Source: Agarivorans sp. Toyoura001
GTDB lineage: Bacteria; Pseudomonadota; Gammaproteobacteria; Enterobacterales; Celerinatantimonadaceae
Length of the DNA: 64,000 bases
Direction of reading: 5' to 3'
Assembly (NCBI RefSeq): GCF_005405585.1
Contig: NZ_BJEQ01000003.1
Coordinates: 240,087-304,086, forward strand
Below the pieces are notes generated by a model. It was not told the origin of the DNA and did not search any database. It saw nothing but the letters and a program-made list of their open reading frames with translations. Positions 36,127 to 45,340 of the stretch are shown here, one piece after another; position 1 is the first letter of the stretch, and each line of letters opens with the position of its first letter. Both the position numbers and the translations under genes were made by a program.

Positions 36127-37146
36127 ATGTTAAACGTTGGTATTATTGGATTTGGTTTATCTGGACGGGTATTTCATGCCCCGTTAATTACCGCCTGCGA
36201 ACAACTTTCATTATTTGCCATTGCTAGCTCAAGAAAACAGGAAATTGCCAACAGTTACCCACACGCGCAGTGCTTAAGCCCAGATGAGGTATTGGCTCAT
36301 CCTGAGATTGATGTAGTGGTCATTGCTAGCCCAAACGCACTGCACGCTCAACAAGCCGAGCAAGCAATGAAAGCCGGCAAACATGTGATTGTAGAAAAGC
36401 CCTTAGCCATTGATAGCGAACAGTGTTTGCAGCTGCAACAAGTTGCCGACGAAACAGGTAAATGCCTAAGTGTGTTCCACAACCGCCGTTGGGATAGCGA
36501 TTTTCTAACCATTCAACAGCTCATCGCTAATCAAAGCTTAGGCAGCATTCATAGCTATGCGGCACACTTTCATCGCTACCGCCCAGTGGTAAAGCAGCGC
36601 TGGAAAGAATTAGACCCGCAAGGTGGCGGGGTACTATATGATTTAGGTGCTCACCTTATTGACCAAAGCTTGTGCTTATTTGGAAAACCGGAAAAGCTTT
36701 GGGCACACATCGCCACTCAGCGAGATGGCGCGGTAACTCCAGATTGTTTTGATTTACACCTCATCTATTCCGACAAAAAAGTACAGCTTAGTTGTAACTC
36801 TTTAATGGTAGAACCAGGGCCACGCTTTCAACTGCATGGCAGCAAAGGCTCTTATGCAAAATGGGGCATGGATCCACAAGAGCAACAGTTGGCAGCAGGT
36901 TTGTCGGCCAAGGCACGTATTTTGGGCCAAGACGCCAATCGCAGTGAAATTCATTTAGCGGGTCAAGCTATTGTTCATAAGCCTTTAATAAAAGGTAATT
37001 ATTTGGCTTTTTATGATAACTTTGTAGCAGCAGTGACTAAGGGTGAAACCTTGGCAGTAAACGCTCATCAAGCCAGTGAAGTAATAGCGTTAATTGAGCT
37101 CGCCACACTTAGCCACCAGCAACAAACGATATGTTCAGTTAACTAA
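36127..37146 (+). CDS. Gfo/Idh/MocA-family oxidoreductase
   Basis: A 339-residue NAD(P)-dependent dehydrogenase. The Rossmann fold at the N-terminus has GIIGFGLSGR, followed by the EKPLA motif (Lys in the active site) near residue 95 and a C-terminal alpha/beta substrate domain with GGGVLYDLGAHLID. It is closest in style to the YdgJ-like group acting on sugars or inositols. AGGAG is well placed before the ATG. The substrate is unknown. Confidence 0.92.
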   Translation: MLNVGIIGFGLSGRVFHAPLITACEQLSLFAIASSRKQEIANSYPHAQCLSPDEVLAHPEIDVVVIASPNALHAQQAEQAMKAGKHVIVEKPLAIDSEQCLQLQQVADETGKCLSVFHNRRWDSDFLTIQQLIANQSLGSIHSYAAHFHRYRPVVKQRWKELDPQGGGVLYDLGAHLIDQSLCLFGKPEKLWAHIATQRDGAVTPDCFDLHLIYSDKKVQLSCNSLMVEPGPRFQLHGSKGSYAKWGMDPQEQQLAAGLSAKARILGQDANRSEIHLAGQAIVHKPLIKGNYLAFYDNFVAAVTKGETLAVNAHQASEVIALIELATLSHQQQTICSVN

Positions 37147-37212
37147 ACACTGAACAGCATTTATCAATATTGCCCACTTTGCTCCTTCAAAGCGGGAATA
37201 AGAGGTGGCAAA

Positions 37213-37926
37213 GTGATCACAGCTATAGCTTGTTTACTTATCTTTGTTGGTGCGTTGGTGCAATACACCATTGGCTTTGGTTTAGCGGTCATTGCCGCTC
37301 CTCTGTTATTTTTACTCTCACCTATTTATGTACCAGGTCCCGTGGTCATTGTAGCGTTGGTTGTATCTACCCTAAGTGCTTTTGAACACCGAGCCAGTAT
37401 CTCTTTTAAAGGCTTAACTGCCGCCATATTAGGTCGAATTCCTGGCTCTATTGCTGGCGGCGCGCTGCTGTTATGGGCTGACCTTAGTAAGCTGTCTTTT
37501 TGGCTAGGCTTATCGGTACTGATTGCCGTAGCGATTAGTTTGTTCCCCATACGTTTAACCCCAAGCCCAAAGCGTTTGGCTTTAGCGGGATTTATGTCTG
37601 GATTTATGGGTACTAGTAGCTCGATTGGTGGGCCGCCAATGGCACTACTTTTACAGCATCAACAAGCCAGTTATTTGCGGGCAAACTTATCGGCGTTTTT
37701 TGTCACTAGCTGCATAATGTCTTTGATAGTGCAGCTATCTATTGGCTTTATGTCGCTAGAGCATTTCCAAGCAAGCTTACCGCTAATCCCCGCTGCGCTA
37801 TGCGGAGCATGGGTGGGTTGCCGTTATGGCAAACGACTACCACAACAGTGGATGCGGGCTTTTTCTTTAAGCTTATGTGCCATATCTGGCGGTAGCGCAA
37901 TGGTTAGCTACTTTTTATTGGCCTAA
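37213..37926 (+). CDS. TSUP-family (TauE/SafE) sulfite/organosulfur exporter
   Basis: A 237-residue inner-membrane protein from a GTG start with GAGGTGG upstream. It has eight or so hydrophobic segments and the internal duplication of the TauE/SafE family, with the conserved G-P-P and G-x-x-S-S-I-G-G-P-P-M-A motif (GTSSSIGGPPMALL). Members export sulfite, sulfoacetate or related anions. The substrate here is unknown. Confidence 0.9.
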   Translation: MITAIACLLIFVGALVQYTIGFGLAVIAAPLLFLLSPIYVPGPVVIVALVVSTLSAFEHRASISFKGLTAAILGRIPGSIAGGALLLWADLSKLSFWLGLSVLIAVAISLFPIRLTPSPKRLALAGFMSGFMGTSSSIGGPPMALLLQHQQASYLRANLSAFFVTSCIMSLIVQLSIGFMSLEHFQASLPLIPAALCGAWVGCRYGKRLPQQWMRAFSLSLCAISGGSAMVSYFLLA

Positions 37927-37952
37927 ATCTCAAAATTATTATTAACCAATAC

Positions 37953-37973
37953 ATTTGTCATACAAATATTGTA
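37953..37973. promoter_or_regulatory. Overlapping palindromes upstream of MATE gene
   Basis: ATTTGT-CAT-ACAAAT (37953-37967) overlaps TACAA-ATA-TTGTA (37961-37973), next to a TATAAT at 37972-37977. They sit about 110 bases before the GTG of the MATE transporter and may be the operator of an unlinked regulator. Confidence 0.4.
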
Positions 37974-38080
37974 TAATCGCTAATCATAATCAAACAATTA
38001 CCTGTATTAGCTGACAAACGCCCTATTCTTAGTTACCACCAGTAACTCAAGTATTCTTGTGCGGCTAGGTAAGGAAAAGC

Positions 38081-39439
38081 GTGCCTTCTCAAACATACCT
38101 TAGAAAAAACATAGCCTTAGCCTGGCCATTAGCGCTAAACGGCTTGTTGATGCAGTCTATGTTAATGGTGGATACCCTGCTGGTATCTCCTCTTGGTGAA
38201 ATCCCTTTGGCAGCAATGGGGATAGCCGCAACACTGGTAGCGTTTATTTTGGGTATTCAAATGGCCTTAGCCAATGGCTCGCAACTAGTACTTAGCCGCG
38301 CAGTGGGCTCGGGCAATAGCGCATCTGTCGCAAAAGGCTTTTGGTCTGGGCTTATTATCAACTTCACTGTTGCCTTAGTCTTTTGGTTGATTTTGTCCTT
38401 TGGCAACCAGCCTATTGTGGCAGCACTGACCGATGATGGTTTACTGCAGCAGCAAATCATCAGCTACTTATCGTATTCTAAATACCTAGTGCTTTTTACC
38501 GCGATGACTCAGGTGATAATTGCCCTGCTAAATAGCCAAGGTAAAAGCAAAATACCGCTCAAAGGCTACTTGATAGAGATGCCAATCAACGCGGTGTTGT
38601 CGTACTTTTTAATCTATGGTTTTTCTAATACACAAGGCATGGGGCTAGAAGGCGCTGCCTTAGGTAGCTTGGTGGCCATAATGATTAGAATGAGCTATTT
38701 AACGATTTGCGTTAAGGCCGATCCCAGCCTCGATCTAAGGTTTACTCAAAACCTTAAGTCTCTGCTTAACAGCCTTCGTTCACATGCTAATGAAATATTC
38801 CCGGTTGCCGCCAACGTCACCATTCTGCAAATTGGCATCAGCATTTACCAACTGCTCTACTCACAGCTTAATATTAACGCTTATGTGGCTATTACCTTAG
38901 TCACGCCATGGCTAAGAGCTGGCACCCAGTTTATCGCCGCCTGGGCACATTCTTCAGCAATTAGTATTAGCCAAGCCATTGGTTCTAAAAACCTGAATAA
39001 CCTGGGAAAGAACGTAGATAAAAGCATAGATGTATCCGTAGGCATTTCGGTGCTATGCGCCATAGCTTTTGCTGGCTTAAGCTTTATATTACCTAACATT
39101 TACCCAGATTTAGATGCTGAAACTTACCAAGCCTTAAGCCTTATTGCCCCACTATATATCTTCTTACCGATAGTTCGTGGTTACAATACCGTGCACGGTC
39201 ACGCACTAAGAGCCTTAGGTAAAACCACCTCAGTATTCAAAATTAACTTCATCGGGCAATGGCTTATCGCTATACCATTATGTGCCGTGTTAATTTTGCA
39301 TTATGAAGTGTCGATATTCTGGGCCTTTGCGATTCAACCTTTTGAAGAAATCGTTAAAGCGCTACCGTTTAGGCTACTCGCTAGAAAGTCTTTGAAAGAG
39401 TTTGATCATCAAAAAGCTGAGAAGCTGATGTATGACTAA
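38081..39439 (+). CDS. MATE-family efflux transporter
   Basis: A 452-residue protein with about 12 membrane helices, a cation-coupled multidrug/toxic-compound exporter of the DinF/NorM superfamily. The GTG start follows AAGGAAAA. Family hallmarks are the duplicated halves (helix 1 ALNGLLMQSMLMVDTLLVSPLG; the second half begins near residue 235), and an Asp in helix 1. The substrate cannot be inferred. It is the last gene before the accessory-looking block. Confidence 0.92.
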   Translation: MPSQTYLRKNIALAWPLALNGLLMQSMLMVDTLLVSPLGEIPLAAMGIAATLVAFILGIQMALANGSQLVLSRAVGSGNSASVAKGFWSGLIINFTVALVFWLILSFGNQPIVAALTDDGLLQQQIISYLSYSKYLVLFTAMTQVIIALLNSQGKSKIPLKGYLIEMPINAVLSYFLIYGFSNTQGMGLEGAALGSLVAIMIRMSYLTICVKADPSLDLRFTQNLKSLLNSLRSHANEIFPVAANVTILQIGISIYQLLYSQLNINAYVAITLVTPWLRAGTQFIAAWAHSSAISISQAIGSKNLNNLGKNVDKSIDVSVGISVLCAIAFAGLSFILPNIYPDLDAETYQALSLIAPLYIFLPIVRGYNTVHGHALRALGKTTSVFKINFIGQWLIAIPLCAVLILHYEVSIFWAFAIQPFEEIVKALPFRLLARKSLKEFDHQKAEKLMYD

Positions 39440-39788
39440 GGTGTAGTCGCGTTTACTCGATCTTACGCATACATTGGAAAACCCCGACAAGAACGTACAG
39501 TCAACCCATAGGGTGGCGTAACTCACAATTGGACAGAACTGAGTTGGGCGCTTCGTGCTGAATCTACCCATCGGATAACTTTTGCTATCCCAAAGTGCAG
39601 AAAGGCACCGCTATTCGCAATGTCTGAAATGCAAGGTGATCGAAAATCTTCAGCCTAGAGGTAAAAAGTCAAAGTCAAAAGTCAGCTAGCATAAATCTAG
39701 CTAGCTCAAAAATGGAAAAACTAGTAGGTATTTGGGTATTGCGCCCTTATTTCCGTAATGGTGGCTAGTTTTGATAACTTTTTTATTT
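39440..39788. other. Intergenic boundary region
   Basis: A gap of 349 bases between the convergent MATE and LysR genes. It contains short direct repeats (AAAGTC three times around 39666-39684) and a GCTAG/CTAGC dyad near 39688-39705. I see no ORF with a start signal, no tRNA, no integrase attachment core and no terminator with a T-run. It may be the left border of the regulator/oxidoreductase block. Confidence 0.4.
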
Positions 39789-40679
39789 TCATGATGTCGA
39801 GAAAGCAACTTCTAACCACTCTATGAATAGTCTAACCCTCGTTGAATGCTTCCTGTTTCGCGGGTAAAGAATTGAAACAGGAGATGGAGATGGAGGGACA
39901 TGCTCCAAAATAGTACTCAATGCACCTGATTCTAGATCTCTCTTTATGTGATAACTCGGTACTTGTACTATTCCTAAGCCTTCTCGAGCTGCGGCTACGA
40001 GCGTTTCAGCGGCATTGACCATTATCGAAACTTCTGGCGAAAAGTATTGAATTTTCCCATCTATAATGAACTCTAAGGGTAAAGATACACTACTTCCCGT
40101 TGCCCGAAAGCCAACCATTTTGTGGTCAGCTAAATCCTCGACACTCGTCGGCGTACCAAAGTTTGATAAATATTCAGGAGAAGCAACTGTTACTTCATCT
40201 AAAAGAGCTATCTGCTTTGACACTAATTCTTCTGTTCTTATATTTCCAACTCGAATGACACAATCAATACCTTCATGAATTGCATCAGAAAGCCTATCTC
40301 CTTCACTCATATATAGCTCAATATCTGGATATGTTGATAAAAAATGTGGCAACTTGGAAATTAGAAAGTGTCGAGCTAATGTTCCATGAACATCAACCCT
40401 CAAAGCTCCCTTGGGCTTTACGCCAGTAAATGCGGTTTCTGCATCTTCCACTTCTTGAATTATCGATAAACACCGCTGATAGAATTCTTCACCGTCTAAT
40501 GTTGGTCTAACTCGTCTTGTTGTTCGTTCAAGCAAAACAACACCAATTCTATCTTCTAGCTTCTTTACCACATCTGTGACGGTAGAACGGGCAATGTTCA
40601 AATCTCCGGCTGCTTCGGTAAAGCTCTGCCTCTCTAAAACCCTTGTAAAAACGCGCATTGCGTCAAATCTGTCCATCAT
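39789..40679 (-). CDS. LysR-family transcriptional regulator
   Basis: A 296-residue regulator taken from the ATG at 40679 (MMDRFDAMRVF); upstream in-frame codons have no support. The N-terminal winged helix (AAGDLNIARSTVTDVVKKLEDRIGV) and the C-terminal substrate-binding domain are of the CrgA-like group, which commonly sits next to and controls short-chain dehydrogenase genes. It is divergent from the SDR at 40792, with candidate operators between them. The inducer is unknown. Confidence 0.9.
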   Translation of the reverse strand: MMDRFDAMRVFTRVLERQSFTEAAGDLNIARSTVTDVVKKLEDRIGVVLLERTTRRVRPTLDGEEFYQRCLSIIQEVEDAETAFTGVKPKGALRVDVHGTLARHFLISKLPHFLSTYPDIELYMSEGDRLSDAIHEGIDCVIRVGNIRTEELVSKQIALLDEVTVASPEYLSNFGTPTSVEDLADHKMVGFRATGSSVSLPLEFIIDGKIQYFSPEVSIMVNAAETLVAAAREGLGIVQVPSYHIKRDLESGALSTILEHVPPSPSPVSILYPRNRKHSTRVRLFIEWLEVAFSTS

Positions 40680-40690
40680 TGTTCGACTTT

Positions 40691-40725
40691 TTCGGATATT
40701 GATACCGAATAATAACTGATTATTC
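40691..40725. promoter_or_regulatory. Candidate LysR operators in the lysR-SDR intergenic region
   Basis: Two dyads lie between the divergent genes: TTCGG-N9-CCGAA (40691-40709) and GAATAAT-N5-ATTATTC (40707-40725). Either could be the LysR recognition site. The first has the spacing usual for this family. Confidence 0.5.
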
Positions 40726-40791
40726 ACAAACGTGAAGGTGCTATTTTTTAGATAGATGTTCAAACAACAACCACAATCCTAAGGAGGATTC

Positions 40792-41529
40792 ATGTCAAAC
40801 TTCAAAAAAATAGCTTTAGTAACTGGTGCTTCGCGGGGAATTGGGGCAAACATCGCGGAACGTTTAGCGAAGGATGGATTTGCCATTGTGGTGAATTTTG
40901 CTGGTAGTGAAAGTGCAGCAAATCAGGTCGTTGCTCAGATTACTGAAGCCGGTGGACAGGCTATGCCTTACCAAGCCGATGTATCAGATGCGAAGGCTGT
41001 AAATACGATGTTCAACCATATTGAATCAACGTGGGGGAAAGTCGACGTATTAGTAAACAATGCAGGAATCATGGAACTTCAGCCTCTTTCCAAGGCCGAT
41101 ACACAACATGTCGATAAACAAATAGATATTAATCTAAAGGGGACAATCAATACTCTTCGTGAGGCTTCATTAAGACTGAATAACGGCGGTCGAGTCATTA
41201 ACTTTTCGACTAGTGTAGTTGGTCTTAAACTTGAGAACTATGGTGTCTATGCTGCTACGAAAGCTGCGGTTGAAACGCTAACCGCGATTATGGCCAAGGA
41301 GATGCGCGGAAAAGAGATTACGGTTAACGCTGTAGCACCGGGGCCAACTGCTACAGAGCTGTTTTTAAAAGGTAAGCCGAATGAGCTGATTGAACGTATG
41401 GCTCAAATGAACCCGCTTGAAAGACTCGGTACGCCAGATGACATTGCATCCGTAGTATCATTTTTAGCAAGTACAGATAGTGGCTGGATCAATGGGCAGG
41501 TTCTTCGAGCCAATGGCGGCGTTATTTAA
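40792..41529 (+). CDS. Short-chain dehydrogenase/reductase
   Basis: A 245-residue classical SDR with AAGGAGGA before the start. Motifs in order are the cofactor loop TGASRGIG, NNAG (VNNAGI), a catalytic Ser and Tyr-x-x-x-Lys (YAATK), and the C-terminal G-W-I-N-G-Q. The sequence style is that of 3-oxoacyl-ACP-reductase-like NADP enzymes used in detoxification or secondary metabolism. It is the first gene of a two-SDR operon divergent from lysR; the next gene starts ten bases after its stop. Confidence 0.92.
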   Translation: MSNFKKIALVTGASRGIGANIAERLAKDGFAIVVNFAGSESAANQVVAQITEAGGQAMPYQADVSDAKAVNTMFNHIESTWGKVDVLVNNAGIMELQPLSKADTQHVDKQIDINLKGTINTLREASLRLNNGGRVINFSTSVVGLKLENYGVYAATKAAVETLTAIMAKEMRGKEITVNAVAPGPTATELFLKGKPNELIERMAQMNPLERLGTPDDIASVVSFLASTDSGWINGQVLRANGGVI

Positions 41530-41539
41530 GGAGATCATC

Positions 41540-42439
41540 GTGTCTAAGAAAGTCATTTTAGTTACTGGTTCTTCTAGTGGATTTGGGCGTCTCATTTCTG
41601 AAGCGCTCGCCCGCGCGGGCCATCAAGTATATGCCTCCATGAGAGAGATAGATGGAAAAAATGCAGTCAACGCTCAGCAAATTGTTGAATTAAGTCGAGC
41701 TGAATCTCTGTCTATCAAACCTTTGGAATTAGATGTTCAATCCGAGTTATCTGTTGAACAGGCGGTAACCACGATTATTGACGAATGCAGTATGATTGAC
41801 ATCGTAGTCCACAACGCTGGACACATGATGTTTGGACCTGCCGAGGCTTTTACTCCTGAACAATTTGCTCAGCAATATGATGTCAATGTTTTGGGAGCGC
41901 AACGGCTCAATCGTGCTGTATTGCCTCATATGCGTAAACGTCATGAGGGTTACCTAATCTGGATTTCCAGCTCAAGTTCGGCAGGTGGCACGCCGCCTTA
42001 TTTGTCACCGTACTTTGCGGCGAAAGCTGCTATGGATTCTTTGGCTGTTCAATACGCAAGAGAGCTGAGTCGCTGGGGGATTGAAACAACCATAGTCGTT
42101 CCAGGGGCGTTTACCAAAGGCACAAACCACTTTGCTCACTCAGGACATCCAGAGGATATCGAATGCGTCAATGAATATGAAAATGGGCCATACGCTAACT
42201 TTTCTGAGCAGATTCAAAATTCGTTTGCTGAAATAGTCCCTGAAGATGCTAGACCGGATCCGGTTGCAGATATGATTGTCGAGGCTGTATCTAAGCCTTT
42301 CGGTGACAAGCCGTTTCGTATCCTCTTTGACCCGACCAATGATGGTGCCGATGTTGGTTTTGCGGTTCTGGATCGACTCAGAGCAGAAATGTTACATCGT
42401 GTTGGTTTATCGGACCTTTTAACACCTTCCGCTAAATAG
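41540..42439 (+). CDS. Short-chain dehydrogenase/reductase
   Basis: A 299-residue SDR from a GTG at 41540; AAGGAG at 41528-41533 overlaps the previous gene's stop. The longer frame starting at 41480 lies inside the previous gene and is not used. It has the cofactor loop TGSSSGFG, HNAG, Ser-Ser and Y-F-A-A-K, with an extended C-terminus typical of classical SDRs acting on larger substrates. It is translationally coupled to the first SDR, and both are presumably under the divergent LysR. Confidence 0.9.
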   Translation: MSKKVILVTGSSSGFGRLISEALARAGHQVYASMREIDGKNAVNAQQIVELSRAESLSIKPLELDVQSELSVEQAVTTIIDECSMIDIVVHNAGHMMFGPAEAFTPEQFAQQYDVNVLGAQRLNRAVLPHMRKRHEGYLIWISSSSSAGGTPPYLSPYFAAKAAMDSLAVQYARELSRWGIETTIVVPGAFTKGTNHFAHSGHPEDIECVNEYENGPYANFSEQIQNSFAEIVPEDARPDPVADMIVEAVSKPFGDKPFRILFDPTNDGADVGFAVLDRLRAEMLHRVGLSDLLTPSAK

Positions 42440-42492
42440 TAGCAAGGCACGTGCAGCGATGAGGTGATGGCCTAAAAGTGTGAGGTTATAAA

Positions 42493-42843
42493 ATGCATAC
42501 ATTAATCATACTTGTGTGTGGAATTATCCTACTAGGATTATTTATTACTTTCGGCTGGCTATGGCATTTTACGCCATTACTAAGTCCAGCAATGCTGAAG
42601 CTGTTCATTCTTATTTGGTTTGGAGTATCAAGTTGGAATATGTGGATAGGGATTGACAAAGCTGGGTACTCACTTTGTGAGGAAATTTATATTTTTCCTC
42701 TAGTATTTCTTCCTCCAGTGTTGTTGGCGTTTATAGCCCTGAAGTGGGCCCGAACTATCGTAGCGAGTTATTTTGCTTTAAACCTTAAACTGAATTTCAA
42801 TTTTGAAGAGAAAACGAAATGTTCAATTTTAATTATTTATTAG
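42493..42843 (+). CDS. Small membrane protein of unknown function
   Basis: A 116-residue protein with three hydrophobic segments (about 3-25, 33-52 and 65-88) and a polar C-terminus. I do not recognise the family. The ORF overlaps the next membrane-protein gene by 25 bases, which suggests coupling. Base composition here is visibly more A+T rich than in the flanking housekeeping genes. It probably belongs with the DUF1097-like neighbour. Confidence 0.65.
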   Translation: MHTLIILVCGIILLGLFITFGWLWHFTPLLSPAMLKLFILIWFGVSSWNMWIGIDKAGYSLCEEIYIFPLVFLPPVLLAFIALKWARTIVASYFALNLKLNFNFEEKTKCSILIIY

Positions 42844-43304
42844 TTAGTCTGATTGCCGCAATTACGGCCACACTTGCCGCTACATTAGCTAACAGTCTAA
42901 GTTGGCCTGTATGGGCTATGTTTATTGGCTGGGTTGCTTTCTATACTGGAAAACACACACTGCCTGGTATTTTTACAACCTATGGTTGCTTAGCACTAGG
43001 TATTATTATTGCCAATTTCGCGGGACTTGCAATCGCTAGTCTAGCTCAACAAATAGGTTTTTGGTCTATAACGCCTGTTGTATTTGTTGTTGCATTAGTT
43101 ATCGTTTCATTGCGAGGTATTCCTCTATTTAATAATATCCCTTCTTATTTTTTAGGAATGATTGCATTTATTGCGGCGCATATGCCAGTAGGGATATCAA
43201 GCACGATGCCTATGCTTATTGTAACCGCGGTAGGAATCATCGCAGCATTCTGCACAGCAATGATACAAGGCAAGCTCATTCGCAGTGCGTCTGATGCCAA
43301 CTGA
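42819..43304 (+). CDS. DUF1097-family membrane protein
   Basis: A 161-residue inner-membrane protein with five hydrophobic segments. The SWPVWAMFIGWVAFYTGK stretch near the N-terminus resembles the DUF1097 (YcdZ-like) family, whose function is not established. It starts within the end of the previous small membrane gene. No motif for transport or catalysis is visible. Confidence 0.75.
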   Translation: MFNFNYLLVSLIAAITATLAATLANSLSWPVWAMFIGWVAFYTGKHTLPGIFTTYGCLALGIIIANFAGLAIASLAQQIGFWSITPVVFVVALVIVSLRGIPLFNNIPSYFLGMIAFIAAHMPVGISSTMPMLIVTAVGIIAAFCTAMIQGKLIRSASDAN

Positions 43305-43460
43305 TATCAAATGGCTATAATTAGAGTAAAGAAGGCTAAAAAGATAGGGAGATAGAATCCAACTTAGGTTGGGCTGACTCTTTTATATACTTCATCGGAT
43401 AAACGTCATTACTTTTCCTAGATTTGCTTTAGAGCGCATTGGTTTACCCAGTGGCAGTCA

Positions 43461-43494
43461 TGTTTACCCTGATACAATTGTATCAGGGTAAACA
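43461..43494. repeat. 34-bp perfect palindrome
   Basis: Arms of 17 bp with no spacer: TGTTTACCCTGATACAA (43461-43477) and its exact reverse complement (43478-43494). A partial extra copy of GTTTACCC lies just upstream at 43442-43449. It is six bases beyond the stop of the minus-strand SDR gene. No T-run follows on either strand, so a strong operator, a replication/recombination site or an mRNA-stabilising hairpin are all possible. Confidence 0.85.
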
Positions 43495-43500
43495 GCCAGT

Positions 43501-44265
43501 TTATCCGGCGCAGACTTCTTGTTGAGCGCGTATCGCGTCTTTTCCAGCAACCAACTTGAATGGGCTTTCGATGTCAGTTGCCGCTCGCCAAACGGCCTCC
43601 ACCACATCCTGGCTCTGTGTAAGATCCTCTGGTGAAGTAGAGGTGAACTTACTCATTACTTCTTCAATGAAAGGTTCATACTCAGCAGGTGTTTGACTGC
43701 TCTGATCCATTGCCGCGATAGCATTTTTGCTAAAATCAGTGCCCGGAGATTGACCCGGCAAAACAAGATGCACGTTTATCCCCAAGGGTTTTAGCTCCAA
43801 AGCCAAACACTCAGAAAATGCATTTAAGGCAGCTTTACTCGCGGTATAAGCAGCCAACAAAGGCAGTGGCTTTATAGTGACACTGGAAGATACGTTGATT
43901 ATGGTCCCCACCCCGTTAGCCCGCATTCCGGGTAGCACCGCTCTTATCATCTCAAAACAACCAAATGTATTGGTATCAAAGATATTTCTGATAACCCTGT
44001 CAGGTGCGCTTTCTAATACTGATAACCACCCTACACCAGCGTTGTTAACCAGCACATCAACATCACCTGCTAGCTCGACAGCTTGATGGATGCTTTCTGT
44101 TTGAGTTACATCCAACTCTATCAGCTTTAAGTTCTCAGATTGGGGCAGTAAGTTGGGATTGACTCTTCTCATGGTTGCAATAACTTTCCATCCATTATCT
44201 AAGAAATGTTGAGCAATCGCTAAACCAAATCCTGATGAACACCCTGTGATTAATACTGTTTTCAT
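43501..44265 (-). CDS. Short-chain dehydrogenase/reductase
   Basis: A 254-residue SDR: cofactor loop TGCSSGFG, VNNAGVG, Ser-Ser and Y-T-A-S-K, plus a long C-terminal substrate region. It is divergent from the AraC-type regulator at 44369 and probably controlled by it. It is a different sub-family from the two SDRs at 40792-42439, though the N-terminal style is similar to the one at 41540. The substrate is unknown. Confidence 0.92.
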   Translation of the reverse strand: MKTVLITGCSSGFGLAIAQHFLDNGWKVIATMRRVNPNLLPQSENLKLIELDVTQTESIHQAVELAGDVDVLVNNAGVGWLSVLESAPDRVIRNIFDTNTFGCFEMIRAVLPGMRANGVGTIINVSSSVTIKPLPLLAAYTASKAALNAFSECLALELKPLGINVHLVLPGQSPGTDFSKNAIAAMDQSSQTPAEYEPFIEEVMSKFTSTSPEDLTQSQDVVEAVWRAATDIESPFKLVAGKDAIRAQQEVCAG

Positions 44266-44368
44266 AAGCTCTCCTAGTCATGTCTACCTTTTGGGGAGAG
44301 CCAATATTGACAGGTTCATTAACACTATGAATACTCGATAGTACAAAAACGTTTATCAATGGTATTTT

Positions 44369-45292
44369 ATGCGGGATCCTCTTTCTGACGTTGTCTCCCT
44401 TTTAGCCCCTTATGCTCCAGAAATTAAACTCGCTGAAGCAAGCGGGCCTTTTCAAGTTCAAAGAGCTAGGCTAGACAGGCTATTCTATTGTCTAGCAGTT
44501 ACAGGTGAGGTGTTAGTATCGGTCAACGATGCCCCTCCAATTCAGCTAAATGAATCCGACTTTATACTTATTCCTGAAGCGCAAAAAGCCGCGATCTCCT
44601 CCGTTCAGCCAACAACTTCTAGCTTTTTCGACAAGCCGCAACAAATAGGACCCGGCAGAGTGTGGATTGGCGAGAATGGAGCGGATATAAGCACCCGTAT
44701 GATAATTGGTCACTGTAGCTTTAAATGTCAGGATAAGGACATGTTGCTATCATTGCTTCCTTCAAGCATGGTCCTACGGGGAAAGGAGCAAATTACTGCT
44801 ATAACCTCTTTAACCTCTTTAACCTCTTTGATCAAAGAAGAAGTTTTAGCGCCTAAACCTGCTGGAGAGGTCATCACCGACTATTTGTTACGAATACTGT
44901 TGATAAACGCATTTCGCTCAGCTCACCTTTCCAATGAACTTCCTAGTCTAATACGTGGATTGGCAGATAAATGCGTTGCTAAAGCTTTAAGAGCTATCCA
45001 TGACCAACCTGCATATCCTTGGTCTGGTGAGTCTTTAGCTGCGGAAGCTGGAATGTCCCGCTCTGCTTTTTTTTCACGCTTTAAAGATACTGTAGGTATG
45101 ACACCCTTAAGTTATCTTCTGCAATGGAGAATGGCCAAGGCCAAATCCCTTCTTAAAGAAGGGAGAGAACCAGTCATCTCTATTGCATTAGAAGTCGGGT
45201 ATAATTCAAGTAGTTCGTTCAGCAGCGCTTTCCTGCGACATCAGGGGGTATCTCCCTCAGCTTTCAGAGGACAGCTTGTGGAAAACAACTAG
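44369..45292 (+). CDS. AraC-family transcriptional regulator
   Basis: A 307-residue regulator. The N-terminal cupin-like domain (about 15-190, AraC_binding/cupin_6 type) and the C-terminal double helix-turn-helix (about 205-305) are complete. The conserved second HTH is seen (ISIALEVGYNSSSSFSSAF in pattern, R.G.SPSAFR). A 9-bp tandem triplication encodes TSLTSLTSL in the linker region. It is divergent from the SDR at 43501, so it is inferred to be that gene's activator. Confidence 0.92.
   Translation: MRDPLSDVVSLLAPYAPEIKLAEASGPFQVQRARLDRLFYCLAVTGEVLVSVNDAPPIQLNESDFILIPEAQKAAISSVQPTTSSFFDKPQQIGPGRVWIGENGADISTRMIIGHCSFKCQDKDMLLSLLPSSMVLRGKEQITAITSLTSLTSLIKEEVLAPKPAGEVITDYLLRILLINAFRSAHLSNELPSLIRGLADKCVAKALRAIHDQPAYPWSGESLAAEAGMSRSAFFSRFKDTVGMTPLSYLLQWRMAKAKSLLKEGREPVISIALEVGYNSSSSFSSAFLRHQGVSPSAFRGQLVENN
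44803..44829 (+). repeat. 9-bp tandem repeat, three copies, inside the araC-type gene
   Basis: Three perfect AACCTCTTT units. They keep the reading frame, adding Thr-Ser-Leu units between the cupin and HTH domains. A changed copy number would lengthen or shorten the linker but not break the gene. Confidence 0.85.
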
Positions 45293-45340
45293 CTTGAGTT
45301 CGGCCATTAACTTAGTGCTGATTGCAGATGCTTTAACAAG

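Noticed and set aside
43461..43494. The 34-bp palindrome considered as an integron attC site
   Set aside because: It lacks the imperfect R''/L''/L'/R' structure with unpaired bases that attC sites need, and no integron integrase is present.
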